64,000 bases of DNA from DAIDKA01 sp036489445 (lineage in GTDB: Bacteria > Pseudomonadota > Gammaproteobacteria > Steroidobacterales > Steroidobacteraceae): positions 1-64,000 of the forward strand of contig DASXFV010000033.1 of the NCBI GenBank assembly GCA_036489445.1, in the 5' to 3' direction. The position numbers were made by a program, and so were the translations under genes. Shown piece by piece: positions 21,558 to 29,531 of this stretch; the first letter of the stretch is position 1, and every line of letters begins with the position of its first letter. A model generated the notes under the pieces. The model had not been told where the DNA came from. It was given only the letters and a program-made list of their open reading frames with translations, and did not search any database.

Positions 21558-21598
21558 GGCAGATTCAGGTTCGGACAGTCCCACCCGCCATGAGTTTC

Positions 21599-22804
21599 CT
21601 ACTCAACAGCGGGTAGCAGCACGGCCAGGATGCCCACCACGGGCAGCCAGGCGCAGATGCGGTAGACAAACTCGATACTGGTGGCATCCGCCAGGGCGCC
21701 CAGCACCGCCGCCCCGATGCCCCCCATGCCGAAGGCGAAGCCTAAGAACAGTCCCGCGACCGTGCCGGTCTTGCCCGGCATGAGTTCCTGGGCATAAACC
21801 ACGATCGCCGGAAACGCGGACGCCAGGATGAAGCCGATCGGCACGGTGAGCACCACCGTCCAGAACAGATTCGCGTGGGGCAGAACCAGGGTAAAGGGCA
21901 GGACACCCAGGATCGACACCCAGATCACGATCTTGCGCCCAAAGCGATCGCCCAGCGGTCCGCCGAGAATTGTGCCCAGTGCGACGGACCCCAGGAAGGT
22001 GAACAGCATGATCTGGGCATTGCGCACGTCGACGTGGAAATGCTGGATGAGATAGAAGGTGTAGTAACTGGTGAGGCTCGCCAGATAAAAATACTTGCTG
22101 AAGATCAGGGCCAGCAGCACGGCGATGGCGCCGCGCACCCGACCACTGCTGATGGCCACCGCAGGGGTTCCGGCCTTGCGCGCACGTGGCTTCAGACGTG
22201 CTTGCCCGTGCTCCCGCGCCCAGTGTCCGACGCGCGTCAGCACCACGATCCCCAGGAGCGCACACAGCCCGAACCAGGCGACGCTCGACTGTCCCAGGGG
22301 CAGCACGATGAAGGCTGCCAGCAGGGGACCGATCGCGGAGCCCAGATTGCCACCGACCTGGAAGATGGACTGTGCCAGCCCGTGGGCACCACCGGAGGCC
22401 ATGCGTGCGACACGCGAGGACTCCGGGTGAAAGACGCTGGAGCCGGTGCCGACCAGCGCGGCGGCGAGCAGCAGCAGGTGGAAGTTGCGGCCCATGGCGA
22501 GCAGCAGCAGGCCACACAGCGTGAAGCCCATGCCGACTGCCAGCGAGTAAGGCTTGGGGCGCCGATCGGTGAATGCGCCGATGATGGGTTGCAGTAGCGA
22601 GGCGGTAATCTGGTACGTGAAGGTGAGCAGGCCGATTTGCACGAAGGACAGCCGGTAGGAGCTCTTGAGCATCGGATACATCGCCGGGATCAGCGACTGC
22701 ATCATGTCATTGAGCAGATGGCTGAAGCTGATGGCCAGCAGCACCGACATCGCGGTCTTGTGCACGATCTCAGCGGGCGTGACGACTTCTGATGTAGCGT
22801 TCAA
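21599..22804 (-). CDS. fsr: MFS exporter, fosmidomycin-resistance (Fsr) type
   Basis: About 401 residues with 12 predicted membrane helices and long stretches nearly identical in pattern to E. coli Fsr (SHLLNDMMQSLIPAMYP; GTGSSVFHPESSRVARMASG; AQSIFQVGGN; LIFSKYFYLASLTSYYTFYL; GFAFGMGGIGAAVLG). It probably exports fosmidomycin-like or other small compounds across the inner membrane. The frame is open far upstream to 23506, but that would run through the GT9 gene; TTG 22804 with AAGG eight bases upstream gives the family's usual N-terminal length. It is the last gene of a leftward group. Confidence 0.9.
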   Translation of the reverse strand: MNATSEVVTPAEIVHKTAMSVLLAISFSHLLNDMMQSLIPAMYPMLKSSYRLSFVQIGLLTFTYQITASLLQPIIGAFTDRRPKPYSLAVGMGFTLCGLLLLAMGRNFHLLLLAAALVGTGSSVFHPESSRVARMASGGAHGLAQSIFQVGGNLGSAIGPLLAAFIVLPLGQSSVAWFGLCALLGIVVLTRVGHWAREHGQARLKPRARKAGTPAVAISSGRVRGAIAVLLALIFSKYFYLASLTSYYTFYLIQHFHVDVRNAQIMLFTFLGSVALGTILGGPLGDRFGRKIVIWVSILGVLPFTLVLPHANLFWTVVLTVPIGFILASAFPAIVVYAQELMPGKTGTVAGLFLGFAFGMGGIGAAVLGALADATSIEFVYRICAWLPVVGILAVLLPAVE

Positions 22805-22863
22805 TTCCGGAACCTTGTTGGGCTCAGCCAGGATATATGAGGTGATACTGATCGGCCCGGCTG

Positions 22864-24000
22864 TTATGCGCGGCTGCGCCCCGACCAGGCCGCGCTGACC
22901 TGCGTGGCCACTGCTTCCGGCGTGCGCTGGGCCACCGCGATGCTGCGATCGACCGCTTTGAGGGGTCCATACAGGTGAGGGTCGGTGACCTGGAACAATC
23001 CCATGGTGGGGGTGTCGGTGCTGCTGGCCAGATGCATGGGGCCGGCATCCGCCGAGACGAACATCTGCAGGGTCGCGATGGCTGCGGTGAGCTGGCGTTG
23101 CGAGGCCAGATGCAGCGCTACACCGCCGGGCACCGTGGGCTCGGCGGTGGCCGTGGGCAGAAACTCCACCGGGAGAAGTTCCGGATGCAAGTCCAGCATG
23201 GCGGCCCAGAACCTGGTCCACCAGGCTGGCGATAGCGTCTTCAGTCCCGTCGCGTGCGCAAAATAGCCCACTCGCGGCTGGTCGCGCGCCGGAGTTGCGG
23301 CCGATTCCACCGCGCGGCTGCGGGCGATCGCACTGTCCACGGCCACACGCGCTGCGGCGATCTCCTGCGGCTGCAACGGTAACCAAAGGCGGATGGCGCT
23401 CGGGTCCCAGCAGGCACCCAGGGCCGTTGCGACCAGATAGGCCGGCTGTTGGCCCTGATGCAGGGTCTGTTCCGGCAGCGGCACAGAGTGGGTCAGTGCC
23501 GCCCATTGTGAGGGCAGGGCAAAGCCAAGCCGGAAGCGGGCGCGCGCCAGGGAGAGGATCAGGCGCCCGCTGGTGGAAAACGGGGTGGGATCAATCACGA
23601 GGTCATAGTGTGTGGCGCGCAGCTGGCGCAGCGCCCGCAGGTACTGTGGGATGACAGCACGGCCCTTGTGGGGAAACTGGATGATCTGCCGCACCCCCGG
23701 CATGCCAGCCAGCAGTGTGACCGCATGCGGATAGGACAGGGCCAGGTCGATGCGGGCCTCGGGCAGCAACGCATGGAGGCGCTCGATCATGGGGGTCAGG
23801 AACAGCGTGTTGCCCAGCCGCCCGTTGATGCGGCCGATGAGTACCGAGCGGATCTGCGTCGGATCAAGCCGGGTGGCGGTGGCTCGCCTGCCGATCAGCC
23901 GCTCCAGCACCAGCCCCAGCCGGTAGCGCAGCTGCCCGCGCAGTTCGCGCAGCGAAAGTCGGATCCGCGCACCGACCTGCGGCACGAACTCGGAACTCAA
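22864..24000 (-). CDS. Glycosyltransferase family 9 (heptosyltransferase-like)
   Basis: 378 residues with two Rossmann-like halves: the N-terminal SVLIGRINGRLGNTLFLTPMI and the C-terminal SADAGPMHLASS, the nucleotide-sugar signature of GT9 enzymes such as WaaC/WaaF. It likely adds a sugar to lipopolysaccharide or another surface glycan at the cytoplasmic membrane face; acceptor and donor cannot be told. The start is TTG 24000, overlapping the stop of the SYLF gene as TTGA, so its translation is probably coupled. No other LPS genes are nearby. Confidence 0.87.
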   Translation of the reverse strand: MSSEFVPQVGARIRLSLRELRGQLRYRLGLVLERLIGRRATATRLDPTQIRSVLIGRINGRLGNTLFLTPMIERLHALLPEARIDLALSYPHAVTLLAGMPGVRQIIQFPHKGRAVIPQYLRALRQLRATHYDLVIDPTPFSTSGRLILSLARARFRLGFALPSQWAALTHSVPLPEQTLHQGQQPAYLVATALGACWDPSAIRLWLPLQPQEIAAARVAVDSAIARSRAVESAATPARDQPRVGYFAHATGLKTLSPAWWTRFWAAMLDLHPELLPVEFLPTATAEPTVPGGVALHLASQRQLTAAIATLQMFVSADAGPMHLASSTDTPTMGLFQVTDPHLYGPLKAVDRSIAVAQRTPEAVATQVSAAWSGRSRA

Positions 24001-24833
24001 TGCGCTTGCGGCTCCTGGCCCGGTTTCGGATCGGGCATCGGAAAAGTCTGCGCGGCCCCAGGGGGGGCCGCGGGTGTTGCCACCGCCGGCGGCGCGGCGC
24101 TCACGGGGGCGGGCGCGGGTGGGGCCGCCGCGCCGCCGCTGCTGCGCGCCACCGTATCGAGGAAGCGCTTCGCGATGTCGTCATTGGTCCGCACAGTGCC
24201 GCCGATGATGTCGTACGCGCTGACCACGCCCTTGTCGTAGAAGCGTGCATCGGCATTGTTGTCGATGGTCAGCGCGCTGCCGTCGAGCGCAACACCGACG
24301 AACAGGCCGCGGTTGCGCGAGTAGGAATAGACCTCTGCCGAAAGCGTGGGATCGGTGCCCGCCGAGGCGGCACGCCCGACCGGACCTGCCGCCACCGAGG
24401 CATCCGCCCCCAACGTCAGCTGGCCGCTGGCGATGCGATCAATGCTGCGCTTCGTGGTGAATACCAGGATGACATCCGTGGACTGCACGCCCCACTGGAA
24501 GCCAAAACTGCCGCCGGTGAGATTGACGAAGATTGGATCGCTGAAGTGGCCACTGGGGTCGCGCGCCACCAGCACCCCGTTGCCCCGCCGACCGCCGAAG
24601 AAAAATGCGATCTTGGTGACATCCGGCACGACGGCGATTCCATAGGCGCGCTCCAGCAGGCGCGTGGGAACGAACTGATCCGGCGAACCCAGGGCCTCGT
24701 TGAGCACCTGAGTGGCGGTCAGCAGGCGGGCTTCCTCGCGTCCCTGGGCCTGCGCTGCGACGCTGGTGAACAACAGGAGCATTGCGGCCAGAATTCCAGT
24801 CAGATAACCACAGACGCCGATGCGGTTTCGCAT
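23997..24833 (-). CDS. SYLF-domain (YSC84-like) exported protein
   Basis: 278 residues with a signal peptide (YLTGILAAMLLLFTSVAAQA). The mature part carries a Ysc84/SYLF lipid-binding domain: LLERAYGIAVVPDVTKIAFFFGG, GNGVLVARDPSGHF, WGVQSTDVILVF, and the end segment LFVGVALDGSALTIDNNADARFY. A Pro/Ala-rich C-terminal tail follows. In bacteria such proteins are exported and poorly characterised. ATG 24833 is chosen; a frame extending to 25319 would run antisense to the ApbE gene. It is the first gene of a leftward three-gene group. Confidence 0.87.
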   Translation of the reverse strand: MRNRIGVCGYLTGILAAMLLLFTSVAAQAQGREEARLLTATQVLNEALGSPDQFVPTRLLERAYGIAVVPDVTKIAFFFGGRRGNGVLVARDPSGHFSDPIFVNLTGGSFGFQWGVQSTDVILVFTTKRSIDRIASGQLTLGADASVAAGPVGRAASAGTDPTLSAEVYSYSRNRGLFVGVALDGSALTIDNNADARFYDKGVVSAYDIIGGTVRTNDDIAKRFLDTVARSSGGAAAPPAPAPVSAAPPAVATPAAPPGAAQTFPMPDPKPGQEPQAH

Positions 24834-24936
24834 GCTCAGGATCCTTGAGTTGAATTGTGCCAAGCTTACTCCAGCCTGGCATACAGTTGGATATACGTTT
24901 TGCCTGGCCGAAGCTGCCAATCCGGAAGTCACCGCA

Positions 24937-25986
24937 GTGAACCTACAAGCACCACAGCAGTCCAAACTCACGCGCGATCTCGTCCGCCTTTCCGGTCCGC
25001 TGATTGCCACACTCCTCGTACTGGCGTGGAGGCCCGCCCAGGCCGAGTGGTTATATCGCGATGCGCCCATCATGGGAACGCGCTGCGATGTGGAGTTGTG
25101 GACCGAGGATCGGCCCCGGGGCGAGGCGGCGATATCCGCCGTATTCGATGAGATGCGTCGCATCGACAACGAGTTCAGCACCTTCAAACCCGAAAGCGAG
25201 GTGTCGCGCGTCAATGCGGATGCGTCCAAGGGGCCGATGCGCATTTCCAAGGAACTGTTCGACCTGATTGCGACCTCGATCGAGTATTCGAAGCTCACCG
25301 GGGGCACCTTCGACATCACCTACGCCAGTGTCGGGTACATGTACAACTACCCCAAGCGTGTGCGGCCCACGGAGGCTCAGATCGCCGCTGCACTGCCGGA
25401 AAGCAACTACCGGCATATCCACCTGAATGCCGCGGCGCAGACGGTCTTTTTTGACCATGCGGGGGTCCGCATCGATTTTGGCGGCATCGGCAAGGGCTAT
25501 GCGGTGGACCGGGGCATCGCAGTCCTGCAGAAGCTTGGCGTTACCCGGGCCATGGTCAATGCCGGCGGGGACTCGCGGATCATTGGCGACCGCTTCGGCA
25601 AGCCGTGGATCATTGGGATTCGCGACCCGGATGACCGCAACCGGACCATCTTGCAGATACCGCTCACCGACACGGCATTCTCCACTTCCGGCGACTACGA
25701 ACGCTTCTTTGACGAGGGTGGTGTGCGCTACCACCACATTCTGGATCCTCGAACCGGCAAGTCCCCGCACAAGGTGCGCAGCGTCACCATCATCGGCCCC
25801 TACGCCACGCGCACCGATGCGCTCACCAAGAGCGTGTTTGTGATGGGCGTGAAAGACGGCATTGATTTCATCAACTCGCTCTCAGACATCGATGTCGTCG
25901 CCATCACGCCGGATCGCAAGGTCTGGTATTCGAAGGGCCTGGAGAATCCGGAAACGGCGAAGCCCGCAGCCCCTGCCGCGCACTGA
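24937..25986 (+). CDS. apbE: FAD:protein FMN transferase (ApbE family)
   Basis: Exported enzyme that covalently attaches FMN to Thr/Ser of target proteins using FAD and Mg. GTG 24937 gives a clean signal peptide (LIATLLVLAWRPAQA) and a 349-residue protein. ApbE landmarks are MGTRCDVELW at the mature N-terminus, FSTFKPESEVSRVN, GGTFDITYASVG, VRIDFGGIGKGYAVDRG, VNAGGDSRIIG and the C-terminal YHHILDPRTGKSP with TKSVFVMG. It is convergent with the DUF3570 gene, seven bases away. No flavinylated respiratory subunit (Nqr, Rnf) is encoded nearby, so its substrate may be an envelope protein of the adjacent locus. Confidence 0.93.
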   Translation: MNLQAPQQSKLTRDLVRLSGPLIATLLVLAWRPAQAEWLYRDAPIMGTRCDVELWTEDRPRGEAAISAVFDEMRRIDNEFSTFKPESEVSRVNADASKGPMRISKELFDLIATSIEYSKLTGGTFDITYASVGYMYNYPKRVRPTEAQIAAALPESNYRHIHLNAAAQTVFFDHAGVRIDFGGIGKGYAVDRGIAVLQKLGVTRAMVNAGGDSRIIGDRFGKPWIIGIRDPDDRNRTILQIPLTDTAFSTSGDYERFFDEGGVRYHHILDPRTGKSPHKVRSVTIIGPYATRTDALTKSVFVMGVKDGIDFINSLSDIDVVAITPDRKVWYSKGLENPETAKPAAPAAH

Positions 25987-25997
25987 GACCTCTCAGT
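25982..25997. terminator. Small inverted repeat spanning both convergent stop codons
   Basis: ACTGAG-ACCT-CTCAGT covers the stop codons of the ApbE gene and of the DUF3570 gene. The 6-base stem is perfect, but no T tract follows on either strand, so a termination function is uncertain. Confidence 0.25.
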
Positions 25998-27246
25998 ACC
26001 AGATGGACAGGAATAGCTGCAGCACATTCAGTTGCACGGAATACAGCGGCTCAGCGCCCGCGGGGACGCCGCCCGTCGGATCGACCAGTAGCGCGTCGCG
26101 AAAGTCCTTGTAGTCGAAGAAGAAATGATCGATGCGGAAATTCGCCGTGCTCTTGCTGATCCAGGGTGCATACGGGATGTGGAACTGGTAGGCCGCACCC
26201 GCGCCGATGGTGTATTCATTGAAGGCGGAGAGCTCCCGATTGCGCGACATGAAGTTCTGCTGGGTCGCCGAGGCGAACAGGTCGCTGTAGAAATCGGCAT
26301 GGGTCTGGGTGTAGAAGCGCACGCTGCCGTCGAAAGTCCAGTTGCGCCAGGGCTGGGTATAGCCAATCTGCGCCGTGTGCGCGCGGATACCCCAGGTGTC
26401 CTCGAAATAGCGGTACTGCAGATCCAGCGCGGCCTGCCAGGGCAGGTAGTACTTATAGTCCAACCCCAACGCGTTGCTGGTGCGGGTGCTGGGATCCACT
26501 TCCGGTGCAAGTCCATAGCCGGAGCCCGTGCCGGGCTCCGCATACATGATCTCGCGGTACGGGTTGCTCAGCCAGCCCTGGTCGGTGATCACCTCAAAGT
26601 TCGCCGAAATAATTGAATTGCGGGTCAGGATCTGCGTGAGACCGACACCGTAGGAGCGCTCGTCCATGTCTTTTTCGCCGAAGGCGGGGTCATGGATTTT
26701 CTCGACACAGGGGTAGTCAAGGCTGGCATCGTGCAGGACGCACAGCATCTTGAAGACATCATTCCAGGTGCGCCGGTAGGTCATGCTGACCGTGGTCAGA
26801 TCGCCGAACATGCTCTGGCTGATGCCGAAATTGGCGGTGTTCGAACGGTAGTCGGGTTCGTAGCTATGCGTGACCCCGAGGCTGTAGGTGGTCTTGCCGT
26901 ACAGAATCTCGGCCGACAGTCCGTCCTGCGTGCGCGTTTCACGGTAGGGGCTGGCGCCGGAGGTGCGCACGTCGATTGATGCACCGGAGACAATGTCCTC
27001 GAGGTGGCTGTACGACAAGGAGACGTGGTCGCCCACCTTCTTGCGCACCAGGAACGAAATCCCGTTGATGTCCTGGCCGCCGCCGGAGTAATGGGTCGCG
27101 AGGGCGTCCACGCGGTCCTCGGGCAGCACATCCGGCCGGCCTGCCATGCAGTACAGAGTACCCAGTGCCAACAGGACAGCGGGGGCCCCAGCCCGGATTG
27201 GGGTTAGCTGCCGTCCGGGCCGTGCAGGTCGCGCGTTCAATTGCAT
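25993..27246 (-). CDS. DUF3570 family outer-membrane beta-barrel protein
   Basis: 417 residues; a short N-terminal export region is followed by a mature part rich in alternating aromatic and polar residues, ending in LNVLQLFLSIWY with a terminal aromatic, the signature of an outer-membrane barrel. Family landmarks include DRVDALATHYSGGGQDING, VSLSYSHLEDIVSGASIDV and FRIDHFFFDYKDFRDA. It overlaps the DUF4266 gene by 10 bases. DUF3570, DUF4266, TlpA and ApbE commonly occur together; the role is not established. ATG 27246 gives a long, basic pre-region. Confidence 0.87.
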   Translation of the reverse strand: MQLNARPARPGRQLTPIRAGAPAVLLALGTLYCMAGRPDVLPEDRVDALATHYSGGGQDINGISFLVRKKVGDHVSLSYSHLEDIVSGASIDVRTSGASPYRETRTQDGLSAEILYGKTTYSLGVTHSYEPDYRSNTANFGISQSMFGDLTTVSMTYRRTWNDVFKMLCVLHDASLDYPCVEKIHDPAFGEKDMDERSYGVGLTQILTRNSIISANFEVITDQGWLSNPYREIMYAEPGTGSGYGLAPEVDPSTRTSNALGLDYKYYLPWQAALDLQYRYFEDTWGIRAHTAQIGYTQPWRNWTFDGSVRFYTQTHADFYSDLFASATQQNFMSRNRELSAFNEYTIGAGAAYQFHIPYAPWISKSTANFRIDHFFFDYKDFRDALLVDPTGGVPAGAEPLYSVQLNVLQLFLSIWY

Positions 27247-27476
27247 CCGCAGCCGCCCCCCGCGGCGCCATTGCCACCGCGGGCCGCGCTGCGTACCTCG
27301 AACACGTGTTCCATGTAGGCCGAGGAGACCGGGTTGGGATCGAAGGCCATGATGGGATCGGCCAGGCGCTCACGCTCGTAGGGTTTGACCCAGGGTTGGA
27401 GGGGTGCGCAGGCACACAGCTGTGAGACCAGCACCACGGCTGCGGCCAGGCCCAGGATACGGCGTGAGATGCCCAT
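27237..27476 (-). CDS. DUF4266 small lipoprotein with GGGCGCN C-terminus
   Basis: 79-residue protein: signal sequence, lipobox around Cys23 (QLCAC), then VKPYERERLADPIMAF, a conserved middle segment with a histidine (YMEHVFEVR), and a glycine-rich tail ending GGGCGCN. This is the DUF4266 pattern. ATG 27476 is preferred over GTG 27482 because GGAG lies five bases upstream. The Cys-Gly-Cys tail could bind metal, form a disulfide with the neighbouring TlpA protein, or be processed like a modified peptide; none of these is shown. It lies between the TlpA gene and the DUF3570 gene. Confidence 0.87.
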   Translation of the reverse strand: MGISRRILGLAAAVVLVSQLCACAPLQPWVKPYERERLADPIMAFDPNPVSSAYMEHVFEVRSAARGGNGAAGGGCGCN

Positions 27477-27478
27477 GA

Positions 27479-27976
27479 TCACTCCCTGATGAGGCTGCGA
27501 ATCTGATCCAGATACAGGTTCTCATCGCCCGGGTTGTAGCTTTGATGCACCAGCCGCACATTGCCCTTGCGATCGATGAACACCGTGGTGGGCATGCCCT
27601 GCACGTTATAGAGTCCGCTCACCTGGCTCTTGGCGTCGAACAGGATCGGGAAACTCACCGGTGTCTGCTTCAGGAAGCCTTCGGCGTCCTTCTGATCCGG
27701 TTCCACATTCACGCCGATGAGCGTGAAGCCCAGAGGCTTGTACTTTTTATAGATGCTCTCGAGCAGGGGCATTTCCTTCCGGCACGGCACGCACCAGCTG
27801 GCCCAGAAGTTGATCATGACCACCTGGCCTTTGAACTGGGACAGGCTCAGGGTCGAGCCGCCGCGGGCCGGCAGGGTGAATCCCGGGGCGGCCTGGCCAC
27901 CGCCGGCGTTGGCCGTGGTGGCAAGAATCACCGTTGTCAGGGCCAGCAGACCCAGTTTTGTCCATCGCTTGAGCAT
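27479..27976 (-). CDS. TlpA/ResA-like periplasmic thioredoxin (left arm)
   Basis: 165 residues with a signal peptide (LALTTVILATTANA) and a thioredoxin fold of the TlpA/ResA/DsbE type. The active site is Cys62-Val-Pro-Cys65 in NFWASWCVPCRKEMP, and the cis-proline loop is GMPTTVFID. A reductant role toward heme-binding cysteines (CxxCH) or toward the CGC tail of the next gene product is plausible. Within the left arm it follows the beta-barrel gene by 12 bases. Confidence 0.93.
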   Translation of the reverse strand: MLKRWTKLGLLALTTVILATTANAGGGQAAPGFTLPARGGSTLSLSQFKGQVVMINFWASWCVPCRKEMPLLESIYKKYKPLGFTLIGVNVEPDQKDAEGFLKQTPVSFPILFDAKSQVSGLYNVQGMPTTVFIDRKGNVRLVHQSYNPGDENLYLDQIRSLIRE

Positions 27977-27988
27977 GTTGCAGCGCTC

Positions 27989-28723
27989 CTAAAAGAAGAC
28001 GGTCAGGCCCAGGTGGGCCTCAAGATTGCTGTCGAGCTTGTTCACACCCAGCAGGTCCGAGTTAAACACCCGGTCCTCGACGGCAACGTGGACTGCGAGC
28101 CAGTCCGTCGGCAGGACCTTGTAACCGGCGCCGAAATTGCCGGTGAACTTGGAGTCACCGCCAAAGTCCGTCGCGCCCACTCCCGCCAGAATGTAAAAAG
28201 AGCTCGTCATGGCGTGGTTGCGACCGAGGAAAACCTCGCCAGGCAGGAAGTTGTAGCCTACGGACATGTCGTAGTACTTGAACCATCTCTCATTGTCGGT
28301 AAGCAGTGAGATATCGCTCAGGGTCTCGAAGCTGGTGCGCCCCGCTTTGGAGCGTCCAGCTTCTACCTGGAAGAAGAAGTCCTCGGTGACGTGGTAGGCC
28401 GCCTGCACGCCGAATACCCGGTGGGCGCCAAAATCCTCGATGTTCAAGGTGCCCATATACCCGCCCAGTTCGATGTCCTGCGACTTGATCCGCGGCACCT
28501 TGACGTTACGCCGTTCCACCTCAGGCTCGATCACGCGAGGGGGGGTGCTGTCTTCATCGGCACTCCGGTCCGTGCTGGCGCCCTCATCGGCGGGCGCCGC
28601 TGAGGTTGGGGTCGCAGCAGGGGCGCCGGGGCCAAACAGATGACGCAGCGTCGCGCACCCTGACAGGCTGCCCGAGAGCCCCAGCAGCAGTGTCAGAAGA
28701 AGAATGCGAAGCCGAATTTCCAT
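27989..28723 (-). CDS. Outer-membrane beta-barrel protein, OMP_myx_plus-like
   Basis: 244 residues. A hydrophobic leader with a possible lipobox (SLSGC) is followed by an Asp/Pro-rich linker and a strand-rich domain (IELGGYMGTLNIEDFGAHRVFG; KYYDMSVGYNFLPGEVF; GNFGAGYKVLPTDWLAVHV) ending in LTVFF, a C-terminal aromatic barrel signal. The pattern resembles the barrel family first noted in myxobacteria beside Agl/Glt-type genes. It overlaps the preceding barrel gene by 31 bases, and AGGTGG precedes its ATG. Likely an outer-membrane component of the locus. Confidence 0.8.
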   Translation of the reverse strand: MEIRLRILLLTLLLGLSGSLSGCATLRHLFGPGAPAATPTSAAPADEGASTDRSADEDSTPPRVIEPEVERRNVKVPRIKSQDIELGGYMGTLNIEDFGAHRVFGVQAAYHVTEDFFFQVEAGRSKAGRTSFETLSDISLLTDNERWFKYYDMSVGYNFLPGEVFLGRNHAMTSSFYILAGVGATDFGGDSKFTGNFGAGYKVLPTDWLAVHVAVEDRVFNSDLLGVNKLDSNLEAHLGLTVFF

Positions 28724-29508
28724 TCGTCCACCTGCTGATTTTGGTTGCGATTGGTGAAAATGATGTGTTCTTTGAATTCGCCACGCAGGAAGAAACGGCG
28801 CGTCAGGTAGTAACGCAGGCCCCCGCCCACATAGGCAGATTGCTCAACGCGGTCATCGGGCTGGACCAGCGTGGCTTTGGGTTCGATATGGACCATGCCG
28901 GTGCCGAGCATCACAAACGGGGCCAGCCGGGCCTGCGGGTAGAAGATGTGGACCAGCCCCAGATCGATGGTGGTGCCATTGGAGGCCTTGCCCAGGAACT
29001 CGCCGATCGACACTTCTGCCGCCAGGTTGGGATTGGCGAAGACAGCCGCATAAGCCGAAATGGCCGAGGCGCCACCGTAATCTCCATACAGAAAGGCTCC
29101 CGCCTCAAAGCGGTGCGAGGTGAAGGCATTCAGATCCCCCACGTCGTAGTGAAAATGGGTGCCATCTGCCAGTACGGTCTGTTCCATGTCGTGCGCCGAT
29201 ACCCAGCCCGTAACGCCGCTGCTGGTGCGAACTTTGAACCAGTCCGTGTAGCGCTTGAGCACATCGACGCTGGCGTCGCGATCGACCACATTGAATACCG
29301 GATAGCCCCGTCCCGGGCCGGTGTGCATCTCCAGGTAGGGGGCGCGGACAAACACCTGCAGATAGGCGGTCGCGGCCTGCACGGGCCGCGGATCGCCCAC
29401 CAGGCCCAGCACGATCAGCACCCCCGCCACGGCCCATAGCAATCGCCGGCGCCGCGCCGCCGCGCCCGCAGCCTGGACCCTGGCAACGCCGGCGCCCAAG
29501 TCAGCCAT
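28693..29508 (-). CDS. SH3-like domain plus outer-membrane beta-barrel protein
   Basis: 271 residues from ATG 29508. After a membrane/signal segment (LLWAVAGVLIVLGLVG) comes a bacterial SH3-like domain (YLEMHTGPGRGYPVFNVVD; DWFKVRTSSGVTGWVSAHD). A C-terminal barrel resembles the next gene product: DLGLVHIFYPQARLAPFVMLG, GGGLRYYLTRRFFLRGEFKEH, ending FGFAFFF. The SH3 part may contact peptidoglycan or stem peptides. Two related barrels in tandem suggest a duplication with different periplasmic additions. The frame is open to 29595, but that would overlap the HzsA-like gene. Confidence 0.8.
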   Translation of the reverse strand: MADLGAGVARVQAAGAAARRRRLLWAVAGVLIVLGLVGDPRPVQAATAYLQVFVRAPYLEMHTGPGRGYPVFNVVDRDASVDVLKRYTDWFKVRTSSGVTGWVSAHDMEQTVLADGTHFHYDVGDLNAFTSHRFEAGAFLYGDYGGASAISAYAAVFANPNLAAEVSIGEFLGKASNGTTIDLGLVHIFYPQARLAPFVMLGTGMVHIEPKATLVQPDDRVEQSAYVGGGLRYYLTRRFFLRGEFKEHIIFTNRNQNQQVDEWKFGFAFFF

Positions 29509-29531
29509 TGCGTGACCCAAGCCAATGACCG

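Noticed and set aside
22805..23506. N-terminal extension of the Fsr-type exporter to 23506
   Set aside because: The extra 234 residues are low-complexity Gly/Arg/Ser sequence antisense-like to nothing conserved and overlap the GT9 gene in another frame; the family length fits the TTG at 22804.
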